The translations under genes were made by a program, and so were the position numbers. The notes under the pieces are model-generated. The model searched no databases, was not told the DNA's origin, and saw nothing but the letters and a program-made list of their open reading frames with translations. Shown piece by piece: positions 13,101 through 28,100 of a stretch of DNA of 64,000 bases. Numbering within the stretch: position 1 is the stretch's first letter; every line of letters begins with the position of its first letter. The DNA is taken from NCBI GenBank assembly GCA_021292105.1, contig CM037865.1, positions 22,857,928-22,921,927 of the forward strand, read 5' to 3'. This DNA comes from Anadara kagoshimensis (lineage: Eukaryota > Mollusca > Bivalvia > Arcoida > Arcidae).

Positions 13101-16100
13101 TATAAATTATTTAATGAATACAGTCAAACCTCTTAGTGAAGACAACCCAAAGGACTTTATGAGTGCTCATTCAATCATCTTTATTCAAACATATATTCAT
13201 CATCAACCATTGTAGAAAATGTCCATTCCTTCAATCTACCCATCCATTCATCCATCCACACATGCATATAAAATGAATCTGTCCATGTATCTATCTGTGC
13301 ATACACATCTATACATGTATTTTCATTCATGGATATCTGCTGAGGCTCAAACCCATGACACTTGGATCATAATTCTGCAGCCTAAATCTGACTCAGCCTT
13401 GCTTTGCCAATAGATAACATGTATGCAGCTATAGATGTAGATCTTTTTGTATTGAGTCTAATTTACATGTGCATTATAATCTGGTCAATTTTGATCTGTT
13501 ACAGATAAAGAAACTACCATTTGAAGGAATTTATCATCCTACAGCACTACTGAAACTACTACACACCTGGACAAAGCAAAACAGGTAAATTATTGAACAG
13601 GATGTTTTCTGGTTTTTTGTTTCTCTTTTCAGAATTTTATCATATTTGGTGATAGATCGACTTTCTGTGTTGGACATTACTGTTTTTGAATTTGTACTTC
13701 TCTACAAGAAGATGTTACAGGGAAATACAGCAAGGTTCTGTGTGTTCCTGTTATCTAAATTTGCCAACTGTTTTTTTTTTTTTTTTTTAAAAGATACTTT
13801 ATACATGTATATTGTATTAAATAGCTTTCTTTTTGCATATTGTAGTAAAATAACTTTTCCTTAGAAATAATATATTTTCAAATTCATTAAAAATTCTGAT
13901 TTATTTTTTATTTCAAATTTCATGCATGTATTTAAATTATTGTTGTAATTTCGTTTTTAGATTATTTGTGTTACTTGGAAAATATGAGGATGATAGCAAG
14001 GAAGACAACCTATTAACATACACATTCCAATTATTGAACGCCAAGGAAGTGGATCCCAGTGTTGCCAGTCTCATTATAGAAATGGTGGAGAATCTCCTAG
14101 CTCCTCAAGAGAGTGAGGAACATGCTACTGCTTCACTATCGGTCAACAATTCACTGATTGATGTCAGTGAACAAAACACAGGTAAAATCATTTTTTATTT
14201 CTCCAATCTCACCAGTCTTATTGTTGAATATAGAGAAACTTCTAGCTCCCAGAGAGAGTTAGGAACATGCCACTGCTTCACTATCTGTCAACAATTAATG
14301 TAAGTGAACAAAACATAGGTAAAATTGTTTTGCTTCTTGAATGTCTAGTTTCGTTAACCCCATTTATTTCCCCCAGAGTAACTACAGTAGTCTCATTAAT
14401 TGATATGTTTGATAACATTTTGATTCTGCCTGAGTTTGAGACATTTGTTACAACTCTGTTATCAGTCATTACAACATTTGTCGATTTCAGCTAGCATCCA
14501 TACAGCATGAGAAAAAGAAATTACTTATATTGTTTCTTTATCGTTTCCTTCAGGGGTCACAAATAACTTTATTGGATGGGTGATAAAAACTGCACAGGCC
14601 TTTAAATCTTAGGTGCTAAATCAACTGGAACCTGTGCAAGTTTTACCTTAACTGCTATAGCAATGAAATATTTTGTATTTGTTGCAGGTGATTATGATCA
14701 AAATAATAAACAAAAATCATGGTAGATTTAATGTTTGTTATTTAAATTCCTGTTTTGAATGATTCTGCTACTTAAAATATGTGGAGATTATGTAGACCAA
14801 TGCCAACACCAACAACTCAAATATTAAATCAAGCAATACATGTATATAACAATTTTAAAGTAGTTGATTTAAACAAAATTGTATAAAAAATCCTAAGTGA
14901 TAAGTCTTGTAAATGGTAGAAGTACAGTAAAACCTGTATACAAAGACCAACCATGGGGCATAAGAAATATATGGAATTTATAGACACATGGTCTTTTATA
15001 TAGATTTAGTCACTGTAGCAGGTTGTACTGTATAGACAGGAGATCTTTATGTATAGAGGTGATTACTGTAACAGATTTTACTATGCATTTATACAATTGT
15101 TTAAATGTTTTATCTTCAGAAACTGACCAATCTATTGGCGTTACACTGCTGATGCCTCATGTTCCAGCCATTCTGCAACATCTAGAAACATTTGTGGCAA
15201 GTTTAAAAGCTCACTTGAACAAAAAGCATGGGAAATGCAAAGAGTTGACTATTCTTTCAAGGTTAGTAGATACAATATGCATCTTTCCAAACTGAATTGG
15301 CTGTTTGGTCAAGTACAGGGTTTTCAGTTTCCTTCTTGTATTTGAATTTAAAATTATTTTTGAATTGTTTTTTAAAAAATATGAAGATACCATTTACCAC
15401 TTTTAAAAATTGTAAAGATTGGATAAAAAATTATTGTTCTACATATCGTTATTAATTTAATTAAATTAAATAAATGAGGAAAATTTTGCAAGCTTTATTA
15501 ATATTTTGCATTTTATTGTAGATCAAATTTAGAATGTTGAGTTTGCTTTATTAAGTATTATGGAACATATGAAAACTTCTACTAATTTTTACTATTTACC
15601 TTCAGAATAAGTGAGTTTGTAACAGATGAAGCCCAATGTACAACCCTCATATCACTACTGTTACCATTTCTACAGAAGGGAGTACCTAGAACTCAGGTAA
15701 AATATAAAATATATGATGGCAGACATAATCTAGTCATATTACACTGGTTAATGTTAACTTTCTGAGATATATTTACTTCTCCTGTTACACTTTATACTAA
15801 TAACTGTTAAAATGAGTAGAGTTTAGTAAAGGTGTTTTACGCAAGTCTTTGGCAAGTTAACTGATAGACTTTTTCATACTAAGATCAGCCTGAATGAAGT
15901 GGAGTTATGGAGTTTTATGCCAAAAAGTGATGCAGTAAACTAGAATGCTCAGAAAAATTTACCAACCTTCAGCAAGTAACTGACAAACTTTTCACACTAG
16001 GATATGCTAAAATGCATTTATTGTAAATTTTAATGTGATTTGTTACCTTATTTCTGTTGGTATGGCTACAGTTATTCAGCTGAAAGTTTCCATACAGTAA

Positions 16101-19100
16101 AACCTGATTATTTTGGCTCTTCACTTACATGTATTCTCACAGATTTTTAAATCCCAAGATCTACTTCTTTTCTATACAATGTATATACTTCATTAGTCAC
16201 CTTTGATAAATCTAGGTTTTAATGTAGTTTATTAAACGAGAAGTTCCAGATATTTAAAATTTACGTAATCTTAATATACTGTAAATGTATTATTTTTAGC
16301 AAGTATGAATTTAAGTGTATGTTATAAATTGGCTAAATTCACATGTACATGTACATTGTACTTGAAGTAGGGTAAATCATATGAATCACCTTGTGTGCAA
16401 TATTAGCATATTTAATTTGACTGTTAGTGCTACTGTATCATTGCAAACATTGCTTCAATTAGAACACTGCTAACATTAAAACATTTACAGAACATTTATA
16501 AATCATTGTCTCTCATTTTGATTTGTCAGGTGATAGAGCAGGACATATTAACCAGTATTTATAATTTGATGAAGATTGTTGAAGATAGATACCAGTTTTA
16601 CAGGTAATTCTGAATTTATATAATTTGAATAAATTATTCAACAATTTTCATGCAATTTTTGAGAAAAATTACCTACAGACTGTAAAATTGTTGTGGTTTA
16701 AATGTGGAAAATTGGTAATTTAAAAATGATTTTGGGTATGTAAAGTTTTAGTTTGAATTCTCGATAGATAATTAAATTAGTATATAGTATTTACAAAAAA
16801 CAAAGTTTATAAATTGTAAAATTGTAAGTTGCCCAAAAAGAACCTCTATATAAAGACAACCTGTTCATTAACACTAGTGTCTTAGGGGCCCTTTGATTCA
16901 TATTTCAACCAAAAATAACATCTGTATATCTATATAAACACCACCTGTCTATAAAGTACATGATTCTTGGGTCTAATGGGTGGTCTTTATATACAAGTTT
17001 TACTGTATTCTGTTTAACAGTATTTTGTGTCCTTTTGGCCATCAGTGATTATATTATGATTCTTTATTTCAGGGATATTTGCCATCTCTTCGGAACCTTG
17101 GAACTACGTCAGTCAAGAATATTGTTGTGCAATATTTTAAATGTAAGTGTTTTTCTCAATTATTCATAAGAAATTTTGGGTGAGAGATCCTAAACACTGA
17201 AGCCATACATGTATGTCAATTTAAGCATGGCATATAAAAAAAATCTAATTCGTTTTTGGATTACACAGATTGCAAAGATACAAAAATCTGTAACTTTGAA
17301 TTCATTGATAGCTGGTGACATTTTGATATAAGTGAAATAATCTTGACTTCGCATGTGAAACCTCATTTGAATCACTCACACAATTTGACCATAAGGTAGA
17401 GATGAGCTACAATGTATGTGATGGCACTCTTCCTGTAAACATTGTGGTAGCTCAGTTGGTAGAGTGCTAGCTCTGTGAGTGGGAGGTTGTGGGTTGGATC
17501 CCAGGCCAGGAGTTGACCCAAGAGTTGAAAGTGGGTAGTGACTGTTCTTTCACCAAGCACTCGACATTAGAAAATGAAAGTCCCGGTTCTTTTGGATAAG
17601 AATATCAAATAAAGGAGGTCTTGTGTCATGGTAGTCGTGACATAATAAAGAACCCTGCTGTATATTGCCATCAGGGCAATGCACAGGAAAATTTTCTGCA
17701 CCTTCGACTAAAGTTGGCAATGTCTCATTATAAAGGAAATATTCTTGACTGGGACATTAAACAACATTACTCAACTCAACTTTTCCTGTAACCCTAAATG
17801 CAATTGTAAAAAAATATTATTCTTACAGCGTATTTTGAGTAAAGTATTTTTATATTTCTTGATCATTACCTTTTAAAGGAAATTAAAACCTGAAACACAT
17901 GAAGTATAAAGCCAAACACTTGTAAATTAAAAGTACATATTCTTGTTTGCTGGCTTAATTTAAAACATCATCAAAATCTTGTGTAAGAACGGATTCCTGC
18001 TAAGTATATCATACTTACAATTTTATGTAATAAGAGATCTTTAATTTTACAATATAGGTTGTAAAGGAAAAGAAAGAATCCATTCAAGATGTTTGTCAAC
18101 TTGTAACAGAGGTATGGATATAAAAGATACATGTACATATGTAGCTTATAGTATGTTGAAATATTTACATTTTTGTAGCATACTACCATAAATCAGGATT
18201 TTTTTTGCTATGGTTTAATTTATATTGCCAAAAAATATTTGCACCTAAAATTTCCAGAATTGCAGATCATACGGTTGGGTGAAAATGGTTTTCATCTGAT
18301 AATGTATTTGTTTCAGTACAATGATTTTACATATTTTAATTAACTATGATAAGATTCCATTTATTTTTTATCAAATGAAAATTTAAAGAAAAAATTATCT
18401 GGTTTAGTAGGGATCATATGCATGATAATCTACAAAGCATTTCTGTGTTGTTTATTTCACTGTTAGCCTACATAGGAATAGGTTATTAAAATCAAGATTC
18501 TTTTTTGGTTCTAACTTAGATCAGATTGTGTGAATCTTGAATTTTGTACAGTAAAACATTGATTATCCCTAGATAACTTTGCCACCCCATTTATCACCAC
18601 GATATTTTGAAGTCCCGAAATCAATTTCATTGGGGTTTTTTTTTTTGATAAACCTCATTTGATTTTTTGTTAAACCTCCTTATTATACTAAAATATGACT
18701 AAACAAAGAATTTCTGTTTCAAATTTGATAAACTCGTGGATAAGTTGGGGTAAAAATCAAAGTCCCGTGCATTTACTCTCTGTAAATTCAAAACAATGTG
18801 TTCTTATGCATAACAGATTATTACTTATATTTGATTTCAGATGAATTCATGGAATCCAAAGCATATGGATGAACCAGACTACATGAAAAGATTAGATGCT
18901 TATAAGAGAATTAATGAGACTGTCAAGAGTATGGAAGACCTGAATGTGGATTTTCTCTTTCCAGTTATACACAATTCTTGTTTCTTCATCAGATCGGTAA
19001 GATTTTTGTTGTTCAGTGGAAAAGTGGAGAAAATGGAAATGGAAATTATAGTTTTTGTCTTTAAAGGAATCATAATTGGATGAAAAATTTTATGAAGTCA

Positions 19101-22100
19101 ATAGAAAATTTTGTACCTGAAAGGAGGGTAGACTGTTGAAAAATGAAAATTGCATGTTTAGATTGTAAAACAATTCAAGAATGAATGAAAGGAGTATGTT
19201 ATTTGGAAGTTTTAAATCTGAAAAAGTAGAATATTGAATAAATGCAATTTGCCATCTGACTTATCACAGTTTTTTTAGTTAAAAAAAAACCCCACAATTT
19301 TCCTGAGGGTTCATCAGTTATTGCTTAGACTTACCATGAAGACAAAGACTTTGAAGAAAGAGGGGGATATTAAATTCGAGTTTCCATCCATCCTTCCTTC
19401 TGTCCTTCCATCTATCCATCCAAATTTCTTGTTGGTGCAAATTCTCCATAACTATGAAGCACTATTTCATGAAATTTGATGCAAAGTATCAACATTGATA
19501 GGAGATGTGCCTATCGTTAACTGGAGTTGGTTTGCTCATTTTCTTGGGAGTAATTGGCCTTTGAACATAAGTTCAAATCACAAAAAATCCAAATTCACTA
19601 AATTTGCTTGTTTATTGCATTTTACTTGTTATGAACACTTATGAAATGGAAAAATGTCAAATCTTATATTAAATGTCTTGTTTACGATAAAATTTTGTTT
19701 TCTAGATTAACGATATGTCCATCAGAGATTATTCAACACATTGTTTGACCACTATAATCAAGCAGTTTGGACTGGTCAGTTTTAAACAGGATGTATACAG
19801 AGAACTAATATCACAAAGTTTGTTGTCAGAAGTGAAAGCTGGAATCAGAAATAAAGATGAGGTAAAAAAAAAAATGACTGTGCATTGGGTATTTTTTGTG
19901 GCATAAATTATGTGGTCCAGTTTTCATAGATGGGAATTAAATGTCAATCAATATTTGTTTGTCTAAATGTAATATGGAACAGGTACATCTACCTCCTCAT
20001 TGGTGTGTGAGGCCATATTGGCCTAAGGAATTAGATGTCAATCTACAAATCTTGGTCTCTCAACACTGTGAGTTCGATTACTACTTAGACTAGTCACTTA
20101 TACTCACTATATTAGGTACATTTGTAGAATGCTTATTACATCATTTGCTTTACTCTTTTTTACAGACTGTCCGTCATGAATTCATAACATTGTTGTCGAT
20201 TCTGGTTGAAGTATTTCCCGACCATGTGTCATTCTCGGATCTCGTGGGATTGAAAGACAAAGACCCAGAGACGGACTTCTTTGAAAATATGAAACATATC
20301 CAGGTAATGTACATTGTAAATGTTTGTTATTCAAAGAAATTTCTCGCACAGCAAATGGTAAACTTGCTAGGGTACCTAAATGCACTTGATGTTTAGCAGT
20401 ATAAGGAAAATAACCTGTAACAGAGACAAGTCTTCGTTGTCTGGTTATGGTAAACAAACATGGCGACAAGGTTTTCAAGTCACAATGAAAATGAAACCTA
20501 CTCAGGGTACATAAATCTTTGACAGTATACATGTAACCTGTCCTATCTGCTTCTTTCGCAAAAGGTAATTAATGGAGTCAAACTAGGAAAATCCAGTCAT
20601 ACAATAAAGATGATTTAGATGATTAAAATTACACGTTTTGGAGTGAAAAGGTTCCAGACAGCAGGAAATTGCCTGGTGATTCTGAAGCTAGATTTTAAAG
20701 AATCTAAAGATCACTGTGGTAGCTCAGTTGGTAGAGTGCTTGCTCCATAAGTGGGAGGTCTTGGGTTCAAACCCAGACCAGGTCTGACCCAAGACTTGAA
20801 AGTGGGTAGTGACTGTTCTTTCGCCAAAGCACTCAGCATTACGAAATCAAAGTCACGGTTCTTTTGGATGGGAACTTAAAATAAACGAGGTCCTGTGTCA
20901 CAGTAGGTGTGGCACGATAAAGAACCCTGCTGTATAATGCCATCAGCACAATACACAGGCAAAATTTCTGCACCCCGCCTATAGCTGGTGATGTCTAAAT
21001 ATAAGTGAAATATTCTTAACTAGCATTTTAACACCATTACTTAACTTAACTAATGGTTTTATTCCATTCTCAGGAAATCAATTACAAATGTAGTTGAATT
21101 GTTCCATGATATTGTTTTTGCAATTGGTGATAACATTCTGCTGCAATTTACTGGAATGAGATTACAGACAAAGCAGTATAAAAGCCTGGGTGAGAAATGT
21201 CAGTAACCTTTAATAAGTGTTTGTTTCTTGTAGATTCATCGAAGAGGAAGAGCTCTCCGTAAAATAATGAAATATCTGGATAAACACAGTGTAAAGCAGG
21301 AAACGATGATGTCATACTTTTTACCTTTGACCTCATCATTTATTAATGATGAAACCTACAGTAAACAACATGACCTTCAAGATGCTGCCATAGAAACATT
21401 GGGTTACCTTTGCCGACGGTTGCCATGGAATCAATACCTGCATCAGCTAAAACATTACCTGTATCTGTTACCAAAGAGATTACAAGGTCAAAAATTAATT
21501 GTCAGGTAAAAAGAATTATTTCTCTCTATTTTAAATGCACTGCTTTCATTTAGTTTCAGTGCTCTCTCCGTTTGTGGGAGGCTGGGGTTCGAACCTTGGT
21601 GAGGTCTGACCCTGATTGAAAATAGACAGTGATGGTTCTTTTGCCAAGCACTCTACATTTAAAAAAGAAAGTCACAGGTCCTTTAGAAAAGACCTTAAAA
21701 ATGAATGTCCTGTGTCATGGTAAGCATGACATTCTAAAGAACACTTCCTGCACATTGCCTTGAGTGCATTGAACAGGTTAAAGTTACTCTTACTTTGTGT
21801 ATAGCTGGTGACATCCCAATATAAATGAAATATTCCTGACTGTGACATGAATCCTCATTTAATCAATCAATTAGCTCCTTCATACATAATATTAATCATA
21901 CAATTGCTGTCAGAAATTATCCATTGAATCTGATAGATTTTCTGCTGATTAAGTTCTATGTTCATGAGTCTATCCTTAGCCTACAATAAGCTGTTAATTA
22001 AGCTGATGCTTATCTTGGTGTTGAGTAATGGGAAGCAATAAAGATTTATTTTTATTAGATAAAATTATGTCATTATGGTTAATTCTGTATATTAATAAAA

Positions 22101-25100
22101 TATCTATATTTCAGAGTGATTGTTGCTGTGTTGGATGGGTTTCATTTTGATCTGACTCACTCTGAATATAGAGTTACATTAACACCAGTACCAAAAGATA
22201 AAAAACCAAGCCAGGAAACAACAGGTAATTTTAAAATATTCTGTGTAATTCACGTTCATATTAGTGGACCCCAGTTTACTAAAATATCAGCTTATGGATC
22301 ACAGTGGCTTGCAATCTAGGTTTGAATCTGACAGTGGCAGATCTTATTGTGAGAAAGATTTACTTGTTTGGGCATTTTCTAAGAGCACACCAGTTCCCTC
22401 CATCATTACAGTACTGATGACTTTGGTGTAAATGAAATAACCTTGTGCATAAAACATCATTACTCCACTCCCCCAAAAAATGACCACCTCTATTTTAAGT
22501 GAAAGAATCTTGATTGGTACATAAAACATCATTACTCCACAGTCCACTCTTTCCAGAACTAGCTGCCTCAGTTTAAGTGAAGGAATATTGACCGGGACAT
22601 AAAACACCATTACTTCTTTTCCTCACATTCCTTTATTTAATCTGTTGTAGTTAGTCTTTGGTAACAATATGTGAAGAGGTAATTCTTGAATTTAGATCTT
22701 TTTCTTAATCACAAAATATACATAACTTGATGTAAGAATTTTGCTTCAGGTGATGCCACAAATGATGAAAACAAAACTGATGAAACTGTCACTGATGATG
22801 ACATAGTAAATCCTGAGGAAATGGAGGTGTCAGAGAATGTTACAGAAGATAGCCAAGATACTTCTATAAATGACACTGACCAGATGACCATCGGCTATGT
22901 TAAATGTCCTGCTAATCTAGCTACCAAAATTCATACAGTTATTGTAAAAAGTATCCTACCTCAGCTCCATAAAGCTTTAACACAGAAAGTAAGTTTCTAT
23001 TACCGGTAATTGACCGTAGTTCACGTGAACATAGTATAAAATAACTTTTTATCAGAGTCAATGTGTTTGTGACAGTGAACTTTACTATTTTCATACAAAA
23101 TTCAATTCATTTCATTAATGTTTGATATACATGTAATTCACTTATTTGAGCCTAGTTGAAACTGAAAACAATATGTGCAACAGCCATTGCCATAAAATAT
23201 TAAAATTGTAGAAAGCTATAGGAGTTTTACCTGTTAAAAATGGTGATGTTTACATTGAAGTGATGTCCTTGGTGACATATAATGTTGTAGTGCAGCAATA
23301 TGAGGAATCTAGTTATTTGTGGTAAAAGAAATGTTTGTGTTTTTTTTTTTGTGACTGACTCCATAAACATCTCCAATAAAGCTGGAGATGAGAAAGATTT
23401 TGATTAATTTTTTTGTGGCACATTCTGCTAAGCTCATTTCCATGGCGTACAACTTCCTTTCCAGGTGTCTTTACTGCAATCTTTCTATTTGCGTTTTCAG
23501 TGATAAAAATTGTTTTCTAATATTTCAGGCTAAAAGTGAAGGTGAACATAAGCTGGCAAAGACTACATACGCTGAAGATACGGAGATATTGAGGGTACCC
23601 ATGGCACTAGCAATGGTTAAATTAATACAGAATTTACCTGAAGGATCCCTAAGACACAGTCTTCCTGGGTAAGTACCTGCAAATGTTGTCTGCTTTTTAG
23701 AATGTAATTGAATTGAATTAACATAAGCTATGAATACTTACAGTGCCAATAAAAAAATCTAAACTGAAGTTCTAATATACAAGTATTTGGTCCAGAATGA
23801 GGCTTACTGTAAAATCATTTAATTTGGCAATGTAAAATTTTGTGGATATAAAAAAAAGATATTTTTGGGGTTGATAAATTTGTGATTAATGTTTAAGTTT
23901 ATTTTGTTATGAACATGTATACTGTTTCACATGTAAATTTTGAGGGTCAGAGTGTCTAGGGAAACTACCGGTACAATAATTGGGACACCATGAAAATTTA
24001 ATGGTTTCACAGTACATGTATGTAGCTAAAATCAATTGAAAATTGCCACCTGGCAGTTTCAAAATTCCAGGTTGTATTATTTTACTTTGCTGTGTTGATG
24101 AATCACATGACTAAAATCAGTCTTATTGACCTTTTGCCTGCACTTGAGGGAATCAAGTGGCAAAGAGGTCGAAAAGTGCACATAGCTTCTTGCAACGTGG
24201 GTTCCAATCCACTTGGGACAGTTCCTAACATGAGGAAATTTGTCAGTATGCTTGCTAGAATTTTTGTGGTTTCTTCAACTATTTCTTAAATATAAGTGAA
24301 AGCAATCAACTATTGCAGAAAACACCATTACTTTACTTTACTCCACATTTGCATGCAGGCATATCATAAACCCCACCTTTTGAGACACTTCAGGGTTTTG
24401 TTATGGTCTTAATGTCATGTGACAATTTTAGGTTTTTCTCACTTGTCTATTTATATTTTGTTTGAAATTTTGTTGATAATTATTTTTAATTTATTTTTAC
24501 AGGATTTTAATTAAAGTGTGTAATTTCTTGAAATCAAGAGCTAAAGATATCCGTGACATTGCCAGGGATACCTTAGTCAAGATATTGATGTCTCTAGGAC
24601 CCAGTTACTTCCCTTACATTCTCACAGAGATGCGTGGGACATTACTGAGAGGTTACCAGGTACTATGTCTGCCTTATCTTTCATTTTTACTGGTCAATGG
24701 ATTGAAATATTGAATAAACATGAAAATGTTTTATTTCGATACTATACAGAATACAGTGAAACCTTGATTCTATGCCAACATTTGTTCAGTCACCTGTTAC
24801 TTATCAAAGATGCAACCACACTAGACAGGTAGCTCGTTTGGTAGAATGTTCTCGCCTCAAGTTGAAAAACAATATCATGAATCTTGTCTTATTCTGACAT
24901 TTTGATCACGACTTGAGATTCTGAGAATACTTTCCAATGAGTTAGCTTTCACCAACCACTTCTTTGCCATTTAGAAATAAATCAAAGATGTGACACACAA
25001 AATTACATTATATTAAAGGTGTTAATTTTTGTAACTAGATGGTGGAGTCTAGTATAAGTAAAATTCTAACATTACCTGCATTTTCCTTCATATAAAACAT

Positions 25101-28100
25101 AAAGGGAGCCACCCGTGGTATAACAAACGATATATGCATCACTGTTTCGTTTTAATGACATTCTGAGCCCTTGCTTATCTTATGACATCATGCTATATAT
25201 TGCAAACAATGGTTGTGACATAATTTTTATTCATAAAATAATTTATTTCAATTTATCTCAACAGCCGAATTGTTTCAATTGACCTTTTTGCAAATAGATA
25301 GTAAAATGTACTTCCAAAGAAAGAGTTCGCAATGTTTATTTCAATCATTTTTATCCAAGTCATGTTAGAATTTAAATGATCAACATTTACCCGTGGTATA
25401 TCGTTGAATAATACACAAACTGGAGTTCACATGCGCAAGAATATATCACAAGGTGGCTCACTTGTCAAAAAGAGTATTATGTGATGTCTTTTGTAATTTA
25501 GTTGATAATCCTTGTATTAAATTTTAATATTTACAATTGGAATTGACTTTCTTTACATTACCCTATTTGTTTTTGCTGACATTCAATGCTCATGAATACA
25601 GTGTGGGGTCATGACCTCTGATTATGAAACGTTCAACTATCTGATGATGTCATACAAAGTCATCCTAAATTATCCTTATTTGGAAAAATGCTGTTCCATC
25701 ATTGCCTTATCTGTGCCGGTATCTTGGATAAAATAAATTATTTTAGCAATATTTTTACATTTCTATCATGCTAACAATTGTTTTTTTTATGATTTTTCAC
25801 AGTTCATTCCTATATGCTATTCCTGACTCTCATTCATAATACGGAATGAATACACTCAAATAGAATGATATTTCTTTTTTTAATACTTTTAACTGGTATC
25901 TTATTCTACTTTTAGCTACATGTATTGAGTTACACAGTGTATATATTACTGAAGAATATGTCATCCATTATAAAACCTGGTGATTTAGATGTATGCCAAA
26001 CTAAACTACAAGAGGTAGAGTATATACATTCATTTATTGTGTTTAAAATTTTTAATGGTGATGTTTTATTTTCATATCCTGCCACAAAATATTGATGGAT
26101 TGCATTTTCACATCACATCTTCCCATTGGTTCATTATACTTTGGATATCCTGCCACAAAAAGTGGTGAGGGCTTTCCATTTTCACATCATGTCTGCCTAT
26201 CTATTCTAGATTTTTTGGTTTCCAAGCAATGGATTTTGATATTGCTAACAAATAACTTGGAAAATTTTCATGTTTGTTTTATTTTCAAGTCAGTTTTTGG
26301 AGTAAAAAGACACAAAATCAAAAACTTTTGAGCATAAATAGTTTTGATATGTATTTGCACTGACATCTGGTAATGTGAAAATGAAAGTAAGCAAATTACT
26401 TGAAATGTTGCTTTTCATGAAAATTAACTGAACTAAAATATCCAGATTTACAGTATATTAATAGAATGATGTTTATGATTGAATTTTAATTTAGTGGTTT
26501 TGAAGTTATGAAAATTGACATTTAGATAAAGCTCTAAAATAATTTGGTTTTTTTATCCTTATTTAACAATTTATATTTTAATATTCTTATTTCATATATT
26601 CAGGTTTTTAATGAGGAACTGTTTGGTAATGTGGCAGAGGAGAAAGAAGTACAGGGCATTACTGTAAAAGTATTTGAAGCTAAAACAGTCAAAAGTTACG
26701 ACTCCTATCAGATCTTGTCACAGTACATAGGGAAAAAGTCTCTGATCCCACTGATCACACCACTGAAACAGGTAGGTACCACTACAATAGGTCAGATAGT
26801 TCAGTGCTCAGTCCTTATGTGGCTCCTATCAGATCTTGTCACAGTACATAGGGAAGAAGTCACTGATCCCTCTGATCACACCACTTAAACAGGTAGGTAA
26901 CAGTACAATAGGTCAAATGGTTTAGTGCTTTTCTCTTTTTTTTTTTGGAAAAGGATGGGGTTTAAAATCTGGCTGAGCCTTACCAAGACGTGAAAAGATG
27001 TAGCGACTTTTCTTTCACCAGGCAATAAGCATTTATAAATGAAAGTCACAAGTCCTTAAAAACCAGATCCTCCTTGTACATGTTGTAATGGTATGCTTGA
27101 CATTCAAAAGAATGTTCACTTAACGTGGCCACTGCAAAGTTAACAATTTCTTTTATTTCTCCTCAAGCTGGTGATGTCCTGATATAAGTGAAACTTTCTT
27201 GACATGTATGTAAAACCCCACTCAATCGATGAAACTTAAATACTACAAGAACAAAAGATAAAAAGGCCACCTTAGAGAACTTGTAAATGCGGTCTTCATA
27301 CAAAAGTATATACATATACATTATTTGCAATGTACTGAATCAAATACAACATTCAATATGAAATTGGGTCAAACTTTTCCCTCCACTGTGAATAGATGTC
27401 ATTTATTTATCTAATAATAATAATTGATGTAACAGTTTTCTTGATGGCAGAATGGTTTTAAACTGTGTTATGCATCGCATACCCTCTCTTTCTCTTGCTT
27501 GGTTCAATTCCACTCAGGAAAAATCATAGTGTGGGAAGGTTTGTCATTTTGCTATGCTAAAGGTCAGTGATTTTCTCAGTGTTTCTTAATCTTTTTTCGC
27601 CAATATCCTCAAAACTGGCCTCGATTTACTATGTATGTGAAAGAATCTTTGGAGTGTGAAACAACATTATTCTGATCCACTTCTTAGATGTGACATTAGT
27701 TAGTCAAAAATATCTATAAATTTTTTTCTTCTTTATTTGATAGATTTTGGATAGCACACGTAGCCACCAGGTGGCTAAGAAAGTTCAAGAGGTCATGAAG
27801 AAGATAACAGCTGGATTAATAGACAACACTTACATAGACATAGAGACATTGTTGGTGTTTACACATGGACTTATATCAGAGACATTACCTGTGATATCTG
27901 AGAGTAAAGGGTAAAAATTATAGTCATTTGTAACAGTGCAGTGGCCTTACCAGGATTTGGAACCCGGGACCCTCCCAATACTAGTGTTAGATTATACCAA
28001 TTGAGCAGCATGGCCACTTATCAAGCTCAGCTGCCACATAATGTTGGATAGGCCTCATTGGCTTTGTGGTCTAAAGCACTGACTAAGATCAAATCCTTCT

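Noticed and set aside
20712-20790. tRNA gene
   Set aside because: Box A and Box B are present, but the sequence continues into a 340-bp repeat body found many times in the window. It is a SINE head and not a tRNA. The same applies at 17443, 35980, 38690 and 40210.
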